Source: Phyllobacterium trifolii
GTDB taxonomy: Bacteria > Pseudomonadota > Alphaproteobacteria > Rhizobiales > Rhizobiaceae
Assembly (NCBI RefSeq): GCF_014192095.1
Contig: NZ_JACHXN010000020.1
Span: 41,987 to 105,986, forward strand
Length of the DNA: 64,000 nt
Direction of reading: 5' to 3'
Part shown: positions 35,591-44,191 of the stretch, piece after piece
Position numbering within the stretch: the stretch's first letter is position 1
Layout: every line of letters begins with the position of its first letter
Made by a program: the position numbers and the translations under genes
Notes under the pieces: model-generated
What the model was told of the DNA's origin: nothing
Databases searched by the model: none
Seen by the model: the letters and a program-made list of their open reading frames with translations, nothing else

Positions 35591-37945
35591 ATGAACACTG
35601 AAAGCCACACGCTCGCTGGATTGCAAAGACCCGCCGAAATCCGCGTCGATCGCTGGGGTATCCCGCACATCAAGGCGGAAAGTGAAGCGGATCTGTTCTT
35701 CGTGCAAGGGTTCAACGCAGCGCGCGACCGCCTGTGGCAGCTCGATCTCTGGCGCAAGCGCGGCCTTGGCCTGCTGGCGGCGGATTTCGGTCCCGGCTAT
35801 CTGGCGCAGGATCACGCGGCCCGGCATTTTCTCTATCGCGGCCAAATGGCAGTCGAATGGACATCCTATGCGCCGGACACCCGAGAAATCTGTGAAGCGT
35901 TCACCGCTGGCATTAATGCCTATGTAGGCCTTGTGCTGCAGGAACCTGTGCGCTTGCCGCCAGAATTCGCGCTGTTTGGCACACAGCCCTCGCGCTGGTT
36001 ACCGGAAGAAGTGGTCCGCGTTCGCACCCATGCGCTCACCCGCAACGGCGCCTCAGAAATCCTTCGCGCGAATGTATTCGCTTTGAGCAACGCGGAAACG
36101 GATCTGTTGCGCGCCAATATCGAACCGCCAACGGAACTTAAGGTGGCGTCTGGGCTCAACCTTGCCGATATCCCGATCGCGGCGCTTGAGCTTTTCAAGC
36201 TGGCGACGGCGCCCGTGACCTTCGAACCTGCGCGACTTCAAGCTGGGCTGGAAGACGTATGGAAGTGGGTGGAAGTGACGGACCTCGGGGATATCATCCG
36301 CGCCACCACGGAGGAGGGGTCCAACAACTGGGTCGTACATGGATCGCGTACCGATACAGGGCGGCCAATTCTTGCCAGTGATCCGCATCGCACCCATGCC
36401 GTGCCATCGCTGCGCTATCTGGTGCATCTTCAGGCACCGGGCTTCAACGTCATCGGCACGGGCGAACCCACTGCGCCCGGGATCTCGCTCGGTCACAATG
36501 GCACAACGGCCTTCGGCCTGACGATTTTTGGCGCCGACCAGGAAGACGTCTATGTCTACGAAACGAAACCGGAGGTCCCGGATTTCTACCGCTATCGCGA
36601 TGATTGGGAAGAGATTGAACGCGTCAGCGAGACCTTCCACGTCAAGGGCGAAGCCGAACAAACGCTGACACTTTCCTTCACGCGGCATGGCCCCGTGCTT
36701 TACGAGAATCCGGAAAAACATCTGGCGATTGCTCTGCGCTCCGTCTGGCTATCGCCGGGTTCAGCAGCTTATCTCGGCAGCCTGTCAGCCATGCGCGCAA
36801 TGTCGGTTGCGGAGTTTGGAACGTCTCTGTCCGCTTGGGGAACACCCTCGGTCAATCATGTTTGCGCGGATACTCAAGGCAACGTCGGTTGGTTTGCCGC
36901 TGGCTTCACGCCCGTTCGGCCGAACTGGAATGGACTTCTGCCAGTTCCAGGCGACGGCCGCTACGAGTGGAATGGTTTTCTGGCCGCCGACGAGCTTCCA
37001 CATGGCGTCAATCCTGAAGCCGGATTCGTCGCCACCGCAAACGAGATGAACCTGCCCGCTGATCGTGCGCTGGACGCCCCGACCATTGGCCATGAATGGG
37101 TCGAAGTCAGCCGCGCCACGCGCATCAAATCCGTGCTGGCAGATGATCAGGCACATTCCCTGCAAGCTGCCATTACCCTGCAGACCGATGTGACTTCGCG
37201 TCCGGCAATGAGCATCTGCGCGCTTCTGGATAAGGCAGTCGCCGCGCGACCGAAACTTGTTGACGCCCTGCAATCTGCGCTTGATGTGTTCGACGGTTGG
37301 GATCACCGTCTGGAGGCCGGGAGCGCTGCCGCCGCACTCTTCGAGGTGTGGTGGATGAAGCACTTGCGGCCGGCTATCTTTGCGCGAATTGCTCCTGATC
37401 CAGCCGTCCGGGCTCTGCTTATGCCGGGCGACGTTGACGTGCTGCTGGGTATCCTGGAAGCGCCGGATGCCCGCATGGGCGACGATCCAACGGAAGCACG
37501 CGATGCCCTGCTGTTCGATACGCTGATGGCAGCGTTTACCGACTGCAAGAAACGACTTAGCGGCGATCCTATGCAATGGTCTTGGGGCAGGTTGCATCAA
37601 ATGGTTTTCGAACATGCGGCGAGCCGTGTGATGAGGGAGGATGCCGGTATCTGGGATGTGGGACCGCTGCCGATCGGCGGTAGCCGTTCGACGCCGATGA
37701 ATGCTGGCTATCGCATGAGCGATTTCCAAGTGATCTCCGGAGCGTCGGTCCGGTTGGTCATGGATATAGGTGAGTGGGACAACTGCGTCTGCGTCAATAC
37801 GCCGGGTCAGTCCGGCGATCCCCGTTCGCCCTTTTACGCGAATTTGGCAAAGACCTGGGCGAGCGGCCAATATGTGCCGCTCCTCTATAGCGAACGCCGG
37901 GTCGCTGAAGAGACGGTTCATCATATCCGGCTGATGCCGGCTTAA
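35591..37945 (+). CDS. penicillin acylase-family Ntn hydrolase without a signal peptide
   Basis: A 784-residue member of the penicillin acylase/AHL acylase (S45) family, amidases that remove acyl groups from beta-lactams, acyl-homoserine lactones or N-acyl amino acids. The alpha-chain start reads EIRVDRWGIPHIKAE, then FVQGFNAARDRLWQLDLWRKRG. The autoprocessing site is EEGSNNWVVHGSRT (about residues 238-251), where the serine becomes the N-terminal nucleophile of the beta chain. The beta chain has DPHRTHAVPSLRY and later WNDx-like NHVCADTQGNVGW. Most relatives are exported; this one starts MNTESHTLAGLQRP with no hydrophobic segment, suggesting cytoplasmic action on imported substrate. Confidence 0.92.
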   Translation: MNTESHTLAGLQRPAEIRVDRWGIPHIKAESEADLFFVQGFNAARDRLWQLDLWRKRGLGLLAADFGPGYLAQDHAARHFLYRGQMAVEWTSYAPDTREICEAFTAGINAYVGLVLQEPVRLPPEFALFGTQPSRWLPEEVVRVRTHALTRNGASEILRANVFALSNAETDLLRANIEPPTELKVASGLNLADIPIAALELFKLATAPVTFEPARLQAGLEDVWKWVEVTDLGDIIRATTEEGSNNWVVHGSRTDTGRPILASDPHRTHAVPSLRYLVHLQAPGFNVIGTGEPTAPGISLGHNGTTAFGLTIFGADQEDVYVYETKPEVPDFYRYRDDWEEIERVSETFHVKGEAEQTLTLSFTRHGPVLYENPEKHLAIALRSVWLSPGSAAYLGSLSAMRAMSVAEFGTSLSAWGTPSVNHVCADTQGNVGWFAAGFTPVRPNWNGLLPVPGDGRYEWNGFLAADELPHGVNPEAGFVATANEMNLPADRALDAPTIGHEWVEVSRATRIKSVLADDQAHSLQAAITLQTDVTSRPAMSICALLDKAVAARPKLVDALQSALDVFDGWDHRLEAGSAAAALFEVWWMKHLRPAIFARIAPDPAVRALLMPGDVDVLLGILEAPDARMGDDPTEARDALLFDTLMAAFTDCKKRLSGDPMQWSWGRLHQMVFEHAASRVMREDAGIWDVGPLPIGGSRSTPMNAGYRMSDFQVISGASVRLVMDIGEWDNCVCVNTPGQSGDPRSPFYANLAKTWASGQYVPLLYSERRVAEETVHHIRLMPA

Positions 37946-37974
37946 GGTTTGCATTGCGTGGAAAGAGGACGACC

Positions 37975-39138
37975 ATGACGTTAAACCGGGAAATTTCAGC
38001 CGGTGATATCGATGTTCCTCGGTTGCTCGCTGAATTGCGGCAGTGGGTGGAGATCGAAACGCACACGTCCGACGCGGGTGCGGTCAACAGATTGGCAGAC
38101 CGGGTTCAAGTTCTGGCAGAGGGTCTTGGGCTGAAAACCCAACGTATCGCCGGAATGCTGGGTTTCGGCGATACCCTGATCGTCAGTTCGGGGCATCGGA
38201 TCGTGCCTGTCGAAAAGGGCATTCTGATTCTGGCACATCTGGATACCGTTCATGCTGCTGGAACGATTTCGGAACAACTGCCATGGCGCGAAGACGGCAA
38301 TCGCATCTATGGACCAGGCATCTATGACATGAAATCGGGTGCGCTGCTGGCACTGGAAGCACTCAAACTTGCGCTTGATTGCGGCAATGGTCCGAAGTTG
38401 CCGGTCAGTATCATGTATGTTCCGGACGAGGAGATGGGCAGCACGAGTTCACGTGCGGTCATCGAACAGCATTCCGCCAATGCGCGCTATGCGCTGGTGG
38501 TTGAACCGGCGCGGGACGGCGGCAAGATCGTCGTGGCTCGCAAGGGCGTCGGCATGTATGACATTAAGGTGCGCGGACGTGCGTCTCATACCGGAACCCA
38601 TCCGCACATCGGTCGCAGCGCGATCCGCGAGGCGGCGAAGATCGTTTTAGCCCTAGAAGCGCTCAATGATCCGGCCCGGGGTATCACCGTGACTGTTGGC
38701 ACAATCCATGGCGGCACCGGGCGCAATACCGTTCCTGCCGAATGCAATATGCTGGTCGATGTCCGGCTGCCAGATGCCGCTGCTGCCAAGGGAGTTCTTG
38801 GCACTATCGAAAATATGAAATCGAGCGACCCGGATCTTTCTGTCGAGATCAGGGGCGGCCTCAACCGTCCGCCCTTCACCCAAACACCGGCAGCGAAATC
38901 ACTGTTCGTCCATGCCTCAAATCTTGCCGCGCCATTGGGTATTGCACTCGTTGGAGTTAGTACTGGCGGTGGTTCCGATGGGAATTTCAGTGCCGCCCAA
39001 GGTGTGCCCACCCTCGATGGGCTTGGTGCTGATGGTGCCGGGGCGCATACGTTCGACGAGCATATCCTGCGGGACAGCATCGCGCCGCGTACGGCGCTGC
39101 TGGCCAATCTTCTGCTGACACTCGACGGCAGCCAATGA
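37975..39138 (+). CDS. M20-family metallopeptidase (carboxypeptidase G2-like)
   Basis: A 387-residue di-zinc peptidase of the M20A/glutamate carboxypeptidase type. The metal ligands and catalytic acids are in LILAHLDTVHAAG, YGPGIYDMKSGALLA, YVPDEEMGSTSSR and ALVVEPARDGG, with GADGAGAHTFDEHI giving the last histidine. The dimerisation domain contains RGRASHTGTHPHIGRSAI. The ATG at 37975 follows AGAGGACGACC; a TTG 21 bases earlier is the other possible start. No signal peptide is seen. It probably cleaves the amino acid product released by the acylase or the transporter's peptide ligand. Confidence 0.93.
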   Translation: MTLNREISAGDIDVPRLLAELRQWVEIETHTSDAGAVNRLADRVQVLAEGLGLKTQRIAGMLGFGDTLIVSSGHRIVPVEKGILILAHLDTVHAAGTISEQLPWREDGNRIYGPGIYDMKSGALLALEALKLALDCGNGPKLPVSIMYVPDEEMGSTSSRAVIEQHSANARYALVVEPARDGGKIVVARKGVGMYDIKVRGRASHTGTHPHIGRSAIREAAKIVLALEALNDPARGITVTVGTIHGGTGRNTVPAECNMLVDVRLPDAAAAKGVLGTIENMKSSDPDLSVEIRGGLNRPPFTQTPAAKSLFVHASNLAAPLGIALVGVSTGGGSDGNFSAAQGVPTLDGLGADGAGAHTFDEHILRDSIAPRTALLANLLLTLDGSQ

Positions 39139-39151
39139 TAATGCACGGACA

Positions 39152-39913
39152 ATGAGCCTTGCTGAAATAATCGGTTTCGTGCTCATGGCCGGTGTCGCAG
39201 CCTACGTGCAGACACTCACCGGATTCGCTTTTGGACTGTTGCTCATGGGAGCCGTGGGAATCAGTTCCGTCATGCCACTGCGTGATGCAGCCGTCATCGT
39301 TGGTATTCTGACGCTGGTGAATGCCGGTATCATGTTGACCAAGGGCTGGCGCGACGTTCTGGTCCCTCAACTCCTTCTCGTCCTCTGCAGCAGCTTGCCC
39401 ATGCTTGTGGCCGGCTATTTCGTGCTGGACCATCTGGCGAGCAGCAGTCTGCTAATGCTGCGTATCGTGCTTGGCGCCGTGATCGGTGTATCAAGCCTGC
39501 CACTCGTCAAACCGCCTTCCAGGGACACCGCACCGCAGAACAAAAGCTCTTATATTGTCTTCGGCGCCATCTCCGGCATCATGAGCGGTTTGTTCTCCGC
39601 CAGCGGGCCACCGCTCGTCTATCATTTCCACCGCTCCTCCTTTTCGTATGTCGCCGTCCGCGAGACGCTGGTCACGATCTTTGCGCTCAATGCCCTCATC
39701 CGCCTTGTTGTGGTCATCGGCGACGGGACGTTCCCGGCATCATCCTACTGGCCGTCGCTCTTTGCAGTGTTCAGTGTCATGGCGGGCACCCAATTGGCCC
39801 GGCGTCTGCCACCACCGCTTTCGCCGGTGGCGATGCGTTGGATGGTGTTCGTGCTTTTGTGCGGATCCGGCGTTTCGCTGGCCCTGCCAGCGCTCATCAC
39901 AATGCTCAAATAA
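39152..39913 (+). CDS. TauE/SafE-family membrane exporter
   Basis: A 253-residue membrane protein with about seven or eight hydrophobic helices. The family pattern is recognisable in VQTLTGFAFGLLLMG, then AVIVGILTLVNAG and, in the second half, GIMSGLFSASGPPLVYHF, an internal repeat typical of TauE/SafE (former DUF81). The family exports small anions such as sulfite or sulfoacetate. It is the last gene of the rightward operon, 14 bp after the M20 peptidase, and may expel an acidic by-product. Confidence 0.9.
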   Translation: MSLAEIIGFVLMAGVAAYVQTLTGFAFGLLLMGAVGISSVMPLRDAAVIVGILTLVNAGIMLTKGWRDVLVPQLLLVLCSSLPMLVAGYFVLDHLASSSLLMLRIVLGAVIGVSSLPLVKPPSRDTAPQNKSSYIVFGAISGIMSGLFSASGPPLVYHFHRSSFSYVAVRETLVTIFALNALIRLVVVIGDGTFPASSYWPSLFAVFSVMAGTQLARRLPPPLSPVAMRWMVFVLLCGSGVSLALPALITMLK

Positions 39914-40097
39914 AACAAGATTATGCCCCTAACGTTCTTGGCGTCGCCGTGTTGGAACGGCGCTGTCATTCTATTTGGGTTTAGCGAGGTCTCCCGGGCT
40001 TTTGTCCCGCCGTGCACCCGACGGGATACCTCCCCGACAGGTGGCAGCTCTCGCATCAGCACGCTTTGTTGAAGCGCCAGAACCCTAACCGCGCCAC
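39914..40097. other. convergent intergenic region
   Basis: About 180 bp between the rightward operon end and the leftward deacetylase end. A terminator is expected here, but I see no clear GC hairpin with a T run on either strand. Confidence 0.3.
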
Positions 40098-40979
40098 TCA
40101 GACCGCACGGCCGGGATCGGCCCTGACGAAAGCCTCGATCTCGCCGGGCTGGGCGAGCCATACTTCTTCACGATGTGAGACGATGTGATCGAGCGCCGCT
40201 GTCAGTGCCGCCAGCCGGAAGGGTTGGCCGGAAATGAAGCTGTGCACGACGATGCTCATCACCAGCGGCTGCTTGCGCGCCGCCATCCGCATCTCGTCGA
40301 ACTCGTCGATGATCATCTGCGCGAAGTCGCGGGCGGAGGTCTGGCGGCCGATCAGTGTGGTGCTGTCGTTGAGCTCGAGCGCATAAGGCAGCGCCAGGAC
40401 CGGTCCGCTCCGGCTCTTCAGGAAGACCGGCTGGTCGTCCATGCGCAGATCGAGGAGATAGCTGAAGCCGGCCTCCGGCAGCAGGTCGATGGTATTTTCG
40501 GTATGGGCGAGCCAGGGACTTGACCAGCCGCGCGCCGGAAAGCCCTGCTTTTCCACGATTTTCGCCTGCACCGCCTTCATATAAGCCAGTTCCTCCTCGG
40601 GGCTGAGGTTCGCGAGCGTGTCCGAATTGGTGAGGCCATGGCCGACGATTTCGATGCCCGCCTCTTGTGCGGCATCCATCAGCGCGGGCGCGTGATCGTA
40701 GACCTCGGTGTTCAGGAGCATGGCGGGCCGGATGCCCCGCGAGGCGAAACGGTCGATCAGCCTGAAGCCGCCCACCCGGTTGCCATAGTCGCGCCAGGAG
40801 GTGTTGACCATGTCGGGCTTGCTGGCGCCGGGCATGAGATCCTCGGTGAGTCCTTCGCCGAAGCGATATTCCTCGATGCCGAAGGCAACATAGAGCGCAA
40901 GGCGGTTACCGTCCGGCCAGCGGAAGTCGGGACGCTCGGTAATAGGCTTGAAGTCGTATCGGCCATGGGTCGGAAGCAT
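40098..40979 (-). CDS. polysaccharide deacetylase-family protein (PuuE/allantoinase-like)
   Basis: A 293-residue NodB-fold protein closely related in layout to the one at 25788-26693. It has ITERPDFRWPDGNRLALYVAFG, SWRDYGNRVGGFRLIDRF, IEIVGHGLTNSDTL, GWSSPWLAHTENTIDLL, LDLRMDDQPVF, ALPYALELNDSTTL and IVVHSFISGQPFR. This puts it in the cofactor-independent allantoinase-like branch acting on ureides or amides. It is the last gene of the leftward catabolic set, directly after the ATZ/TRZ amidohydrolase, so they may act in succession. Confidence 0.92.
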   Translation of the reverse strand: MLPTHGRYDFKPITERPDFRWPDGNRLALYVAFGIEEYRFGEGLTEDLMPGASKPDMVNTSWRDYGNRVGGFRLIDRFASRGIRPAMLLNTEVYDHAPALMDAAQEAGIEIVGHGLTNSDTLANLSPEEELAYMKAVQAKIVEKQGFPARGWSSPWLAHTENTIDLLPEAGFSYLLDLRMDDQPVFLKSRSGPVLALPYALELNDSTTLIGRQTSARDFAQMIIDEFDEMRMAARKQPLVMSIVVHSFISGQPFRLAALTAALDHIVSHREEVWLAQPGEIEAFVRADPGRAV

Positions 40980-41000
40980 CGGATTCTCCTTGTCTGCATA

Positions 41001-42524
41001 TCAGGTGCCGCCATAGCCGAGCCAGCGGTTCATGCCGACATCGCGGCATGCGGCCCGGACGACCATCGCCTCGTAGTGAGGCAGCCAGCGCGCGGCTTCG
41101 GCACGGGCCGACTGCAGCGCCCCCTTGCGTTCGGTGAAGATCGCCCGCGCTTCGGCGCGGAGCGCGCTTTCGTCCACCGTGGTGAGCCGCATGCCATCAT
41201 AGACGATCCGCCCGGCGACCATCGTCAAGCGCACGCCGCTGCCGTTCTCGCAGAACACCATCTGCCGCCTGATATCGTTGAGAGGTGTGAAGGCAGCCGT
41301 GTCGAGATCAACCAGAGCAAGATCGGCGAGGCGCCCGACCTCGATCGCGCCGAGGCTGTCGCCGCGCCGCATTGCGGTCGCGCCGCCCTTGAACAGGCAA
41401 TTGAGGATCTCGTCCGCATCGGGCCATCGCCGGTAATCGGGATCGCCGATCGTGTGGATCAGGCCAGCCTGCTTGGCGACGCCCCACATGTTGACCGCAT
41501 CGTCGGCGATCGCCTCGTCGGTGCCGAGGCAGATGGGAATTTTTCGGTCGCGCAGCTTGCGAAACGGCATCACGCCGCTGCCGAGTCGAAGGTTGCTGAT
41601 CGGATTGTGAGCGACCGTCGCGCCCGAGGCCGCGATCAAGTCATAGTCGGCATCGTCCATCCAGATCGCGTGGATGATGTTCATCCGCTTGGAAAGAATT
41701 CCGAGATCGGCGGTGTATCGCACCAGCGAGCGGCCGGAAAACCTCGGTTGCTCGTCGGCCAGCACGCGTTGCAGCTTGGTCTCCAACATATGCGCGTAGT
41801 AGGGGAGGTCATGCGCCCGGCTCAGATCGTCCAGCGCGCCCATATAGACCGGCGAAATCCGCTGCGGCGCCGAACAGGAGACGGCGGCTGCGAGCCTTCC
41901 CCCCTCGGCACCGTGCCAGGTGTCGATGAGATGCCGGTAACTCTCCAGCAGGCGCTCGCGCCCGAAGGCCGGCGCGGTGGCAAGTTCCGCCCGCATGTCC
42001 TCCGGCAGCAGTTCGGCGAGGAAGGGCAGTTTCTCGAGTTCTGCAAGTTCGGGCTGGTCAAGCGCTACGGTCGCGCGGATGCCAACGTCGCGATAGGCCT
42101 GCATCACCGCGTCGATCACCTCCGGTGTCGGATGTGGCACGAAGAAGGCGTCATCCTGTACAGCGGTGGTGCCGGTCTTCAGCATCTCCATCGCCGCCAG
42201 CATGGTGCGCACATAGGCCTCGCGCGGCGAGGGCCTAAGCGCCTCGAAATCCGGCGATTCATATAGCATGAAGATTTCCAGCGGCAGACTGGGCAGCATC
42301 CCCTTCATGTGATTGACCGGTGAGTGGAAATGGGCGTTGACCAAGCCTGGGATGAGCAGGTCGCCTCTGCCTTCGACCACGGTTGCGTCGAGCGGCGTCA
42401 CGGCGGCAAGATCGTCGCCGATGGCCGCTATCCCGTCGCCGATGACGAGCAGTGAGGTTGGCCCGCTCGCTCCCTCGAGATGGGCGTCATCGTAGACCCG
42501 GACATTGCGGAACAGCACGGACAT
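41001..42524 (-). CDS. ATZ/TRZ-type amidohydrolase (deaminase-like)
   Basis: A 507-residue metal-dependent amidohydrolase of the ATZ/TRZ/cytosine deaminase-like group. The metal ligands are the HxH of LVNAHFHSPVNHMKG, the histidine of MNIIHAIWMDDADYDLI, the second histidine region GATVAHNPISNLRLGSG and the aspartate in CLGTDEAIADDAVN. The N- and C-terminal composite beta sandwich is complete (ADLALVDLDTAAFTPL). Family members deaminate or dechlorinate ring nitrogen compounds such as guanine, 8-oxoguanine, S-adenosylhomocysteine or triazines. With the racemase and deacetylase neighbours, a ureide, hydantoin-like or purine-derived substrate is plausible. Confidence 0.9.
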   Translation of the reverse strand: MSVLFRNVRVYDDAHLEGASGPTSLLVIGDGIAAIGDDLAAVTPLDATVVEGRGDLLIPGLVNAHFHSPVNHMKGMLPSLPLEIFMLYESPDFEALRPSPREAYVRTMLAAMEMLKTGTTAVQDDAFFVPHPTPEVIDAVMQAYRDVGIRATVALDQPELAELEKLPFLAELLPEDMRAELATAPAFGRERLLESYRHLIDTWHGAEGGRLAAAVSCSAPQRISPVYMGALDDLSRAHDLPYYAHMLETKLQRVLADEQPRFSGRSLVRYTADLGILSKRMNIIHAIWMDDADYDLIAASGATVAHNPISNLRLGSGVMPFRKLRDRKIPICLGTDEAIADDAVNMWGVAKQAGLIHTIGDPDYRRWPDADEILNCLFKGGATAMRRGDSLGAIEVGRLADLALVDLDTAAFTPLNDIRRQMVFCENGSGVRLTMVAGRIVYDGMRLTTVDESALRAEARAIFTERKGALQSARAEAARWLPHYEAMVVRAACRDVGMNRWLGYGGT

Positions 42525-42553
42525 GGGTTGACACCTTCTCGCGACAGGAAACC

Positions 42554-43270
42554 TTAGGGCAGTTCGGGCAGACGGAATGCCGCCGGCGGATAGTTATAGG
42601 TGGAGTGCTTCGACGTCCTGAGGCCGGTGGCCACAAGGCCCTCGGCGAATTTCAGTCCCACGGTCACGCCATCAATGACCGGGACGCCAAGCCTTTGGCT
42701 TAGCGGTTCGACGAGATCGGAGAGACCGGCGCAACCCAGGATGATCGCTTCGGCATGATCTTGCTCCATCGCCAGCCGGGCCTCGGCCTCCATGATGGGA
42801 CCGCTTGCCGCCACGTCGTTCTCGAGTTCGAGCACCGGCACGTCAACGCCGCGCACGGTGCAGCGGTTCGAGAGCCCGGTCTCGTGCAGTACCCTGAGTG
42901 AATGTGCGCGGGTGCGCGGCGGCAGCGTCACAATTGAGAAGCGGTGGGCGATGAGCGACGCTGCCTGGAGTGCCGCCTCCGTCATGCCGATCACCGGGCC
43001 GCGGGCGATCTCCCGCGCCTGATGCACACCGGTATCGCCGAAACAGGCGATGACATAGGCATCAACGCCTGCTTGCTCTCCCGCTTTGACCATTTGCATG
43101 ACACCGAGTGCGCCGAGCGCCTCCTCGGCATGGCTTTCGATCGAAGCGGCGCCGGTTGCCGGCTGGACGGCAATCACCTCGGTCCCGGGCACGGCGATGG
43201 CGCTCGCGCTCTTTAGGAGGCGGGTGGTGAAGGCGGCGGTGGTGTTGGGATTGATGATGCAGATCTTCAT
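42554..43270 (-). CDS. Asp/Glu/hydantoin racemase-family protein
   Basis: A 238-residue cofactor-independent racemase of the HyuE/AroM-like group. MKICIINPNTTAAFT is the standard start. The two catalytic cysteines lie in YVIACFGDTGVHQAREI and EAIILGCAGLSDLVEPL. VIGMTEAALQAASL is also conserved. Known members racemise 5-substituted hydantoins, allantoin or aspartate. It is encoded between the PfkB kinase and the amidohydrolase with a very short spacing (4 bp to the kinase stop), so it is part of one operon. Confidence 0.93.
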   Translation of the reverse strand: MKICIINPNTTAAFTTRLLKSASAIAVPGTEVIAVQPATGAASIESHAEEALGALGVMQMVKAGEQAGVDAYVIACFGDTGVHQAREIARGPVIGMTEAALQAASLIAHRFSIVTLPPRTRAHSLRVLHETGLSNRCTVRGVDVPVLELENDVAASGPIMEAEARLAMEQDHAEAIILGCAGLSDLVEPLSQRLGVPVIDGVTVGLKFAEGLVATGLRTSKHSTYNYPPAAFRLPELP

Positions 43271-43273
43271 GGT

Positions 43274-44191
43274 TCAGCTCGCCAAGGCGTGGAGCCGGCG
43301 GCGGGCTTCGCCCGGCTTAGCGCTGAACATCGGAGCGGCCCCGTAACCTGAGACGGCGAAGGCGGCGGCAATCGTGCCTGCCCGTGCCGCAGTCTCCAGG
43401 TCCGTACGGTCGTGAAGCAGGGCGGCGAGGAATCCGCCGGAAAAACTGTCTCCTGCGCCGGTTGTGTCCACCACCTGCGCCGGCTGGGCGGGAACCCGGA
43501 TCGTCCGACCCGTAGCCCGGTCATGAACCAGCACGCCTTCTGCCCCGAGCTTGATCACAACGACCGATGGGCCCCGGCTGGCAAAGGTGCGGGCGGCGGT
43601 CTCCCAATCCTCGTGGCCGAGCAGTTGCCGCACCTCCTCGGCACTGGGCATGAAAATGTCGCACTGGCTGATGAGCTTGAGCAGCGCCGGCTCGTTGCCG
43701 AGAATGTAATCCTCCTGCGTATCCAGTGCGACGAGACCGCTGGATGTGCGCTTCAGGCCGGAGGCAAGATGGATCTGCGCTTCAAACGTCATGGCCAGGA
43801 TCAGGAAGATCTCCGCCCGGAGGTAGGGCGCCGGAATGTCCGCGATCGTAGGCGACAAGATGTGAAACGCCTCATCGCCATTGAAGAGCGTCCAGGTACG
43901 GCCGCCATCGGCATGATAGTCAATCCGGTTGTGCAGCGAGGGAAGGTTGCGCGGCGGCAATCCAGCCTTGGAAAGCCCCGCCGCCCGGATGCGCGCGCTC
44001 ACCGCGGCCGGCCAGTCGGAGCCGACCGGGGCGACCATCTCGGTACGAGGCTCGAAGAGCCTCGCGGCGAGACAGGCATAGAGCGCATCGCCACCCGTGC
44101 ATCCGGGGCGCTCGGTGCCATCCGGGAGGATGACATCGTCGATCGTCAGGTTGCCAAGACAGACGAGACGCGGATCATCCATGGCGCTCAT
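43274..44191 (-). CDS. PfkB-family sugar kinase
   Basis: A 305-residue ribokinase-like kinase. The N-terminal substrate region reads LVCLGNLTIDDVILPDG, then GGDALYACLAARLFEP. The ATP and catalytic signature VVDTTGAGDSFSGGFLAALL contains the base aspartate. Length and architecture match FrlD-type fructosamine kinases as well as ribokinases and 2-keto-3-deoxygluconate kinases. Its start overlaps the stop of the SIS-domain gene by about 17 bases. Together with two SIS proteins it forms a kinase plus deglycase/isomerase set as seen in Amadori-product catabolism. Confidence 0.92.
   Translation of the reverse strand: MSAMDDPRLVCLGNLTIDDVILPDGTERPGCTGGDALYACLAARLFEPRTEMVAPVGSDWPAAVSARIRAAGLSKAGLPPRNLPSLHNRIDYHADGGRTWTLFNGDEAFHILSPTIADIPAPYLRAEIFLILAMTFEAQIHLASGLKRTSSGLVALDTQEDYILGNEPALLKLISQCDIFMPSAEEVRQLLGHEDWETAARTFASRGPSVVVIKLGAEGVLVHDRATGRTIRVPAQPAQVVDTTGAGDSFSGGFLAALLHDRTDLETAARAGTIAAAFAVSGYGAAPMFSAKPGEARRRLHALAS

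Noticed and set aside
36785..37954. 389-codon minus-strand frame opposite the penicillin acylase gene
   Set aside because: Sequence composition is antisense-like and the acylase frame is complete with processing motif.
40638..42266. 542-codon plus-strand frame opposite the deacetylase and amidohydrolase
   Set aside because: Spans two real minus-strand genes and their junction and has no family resemblance; typical of high-GC antisense frames.
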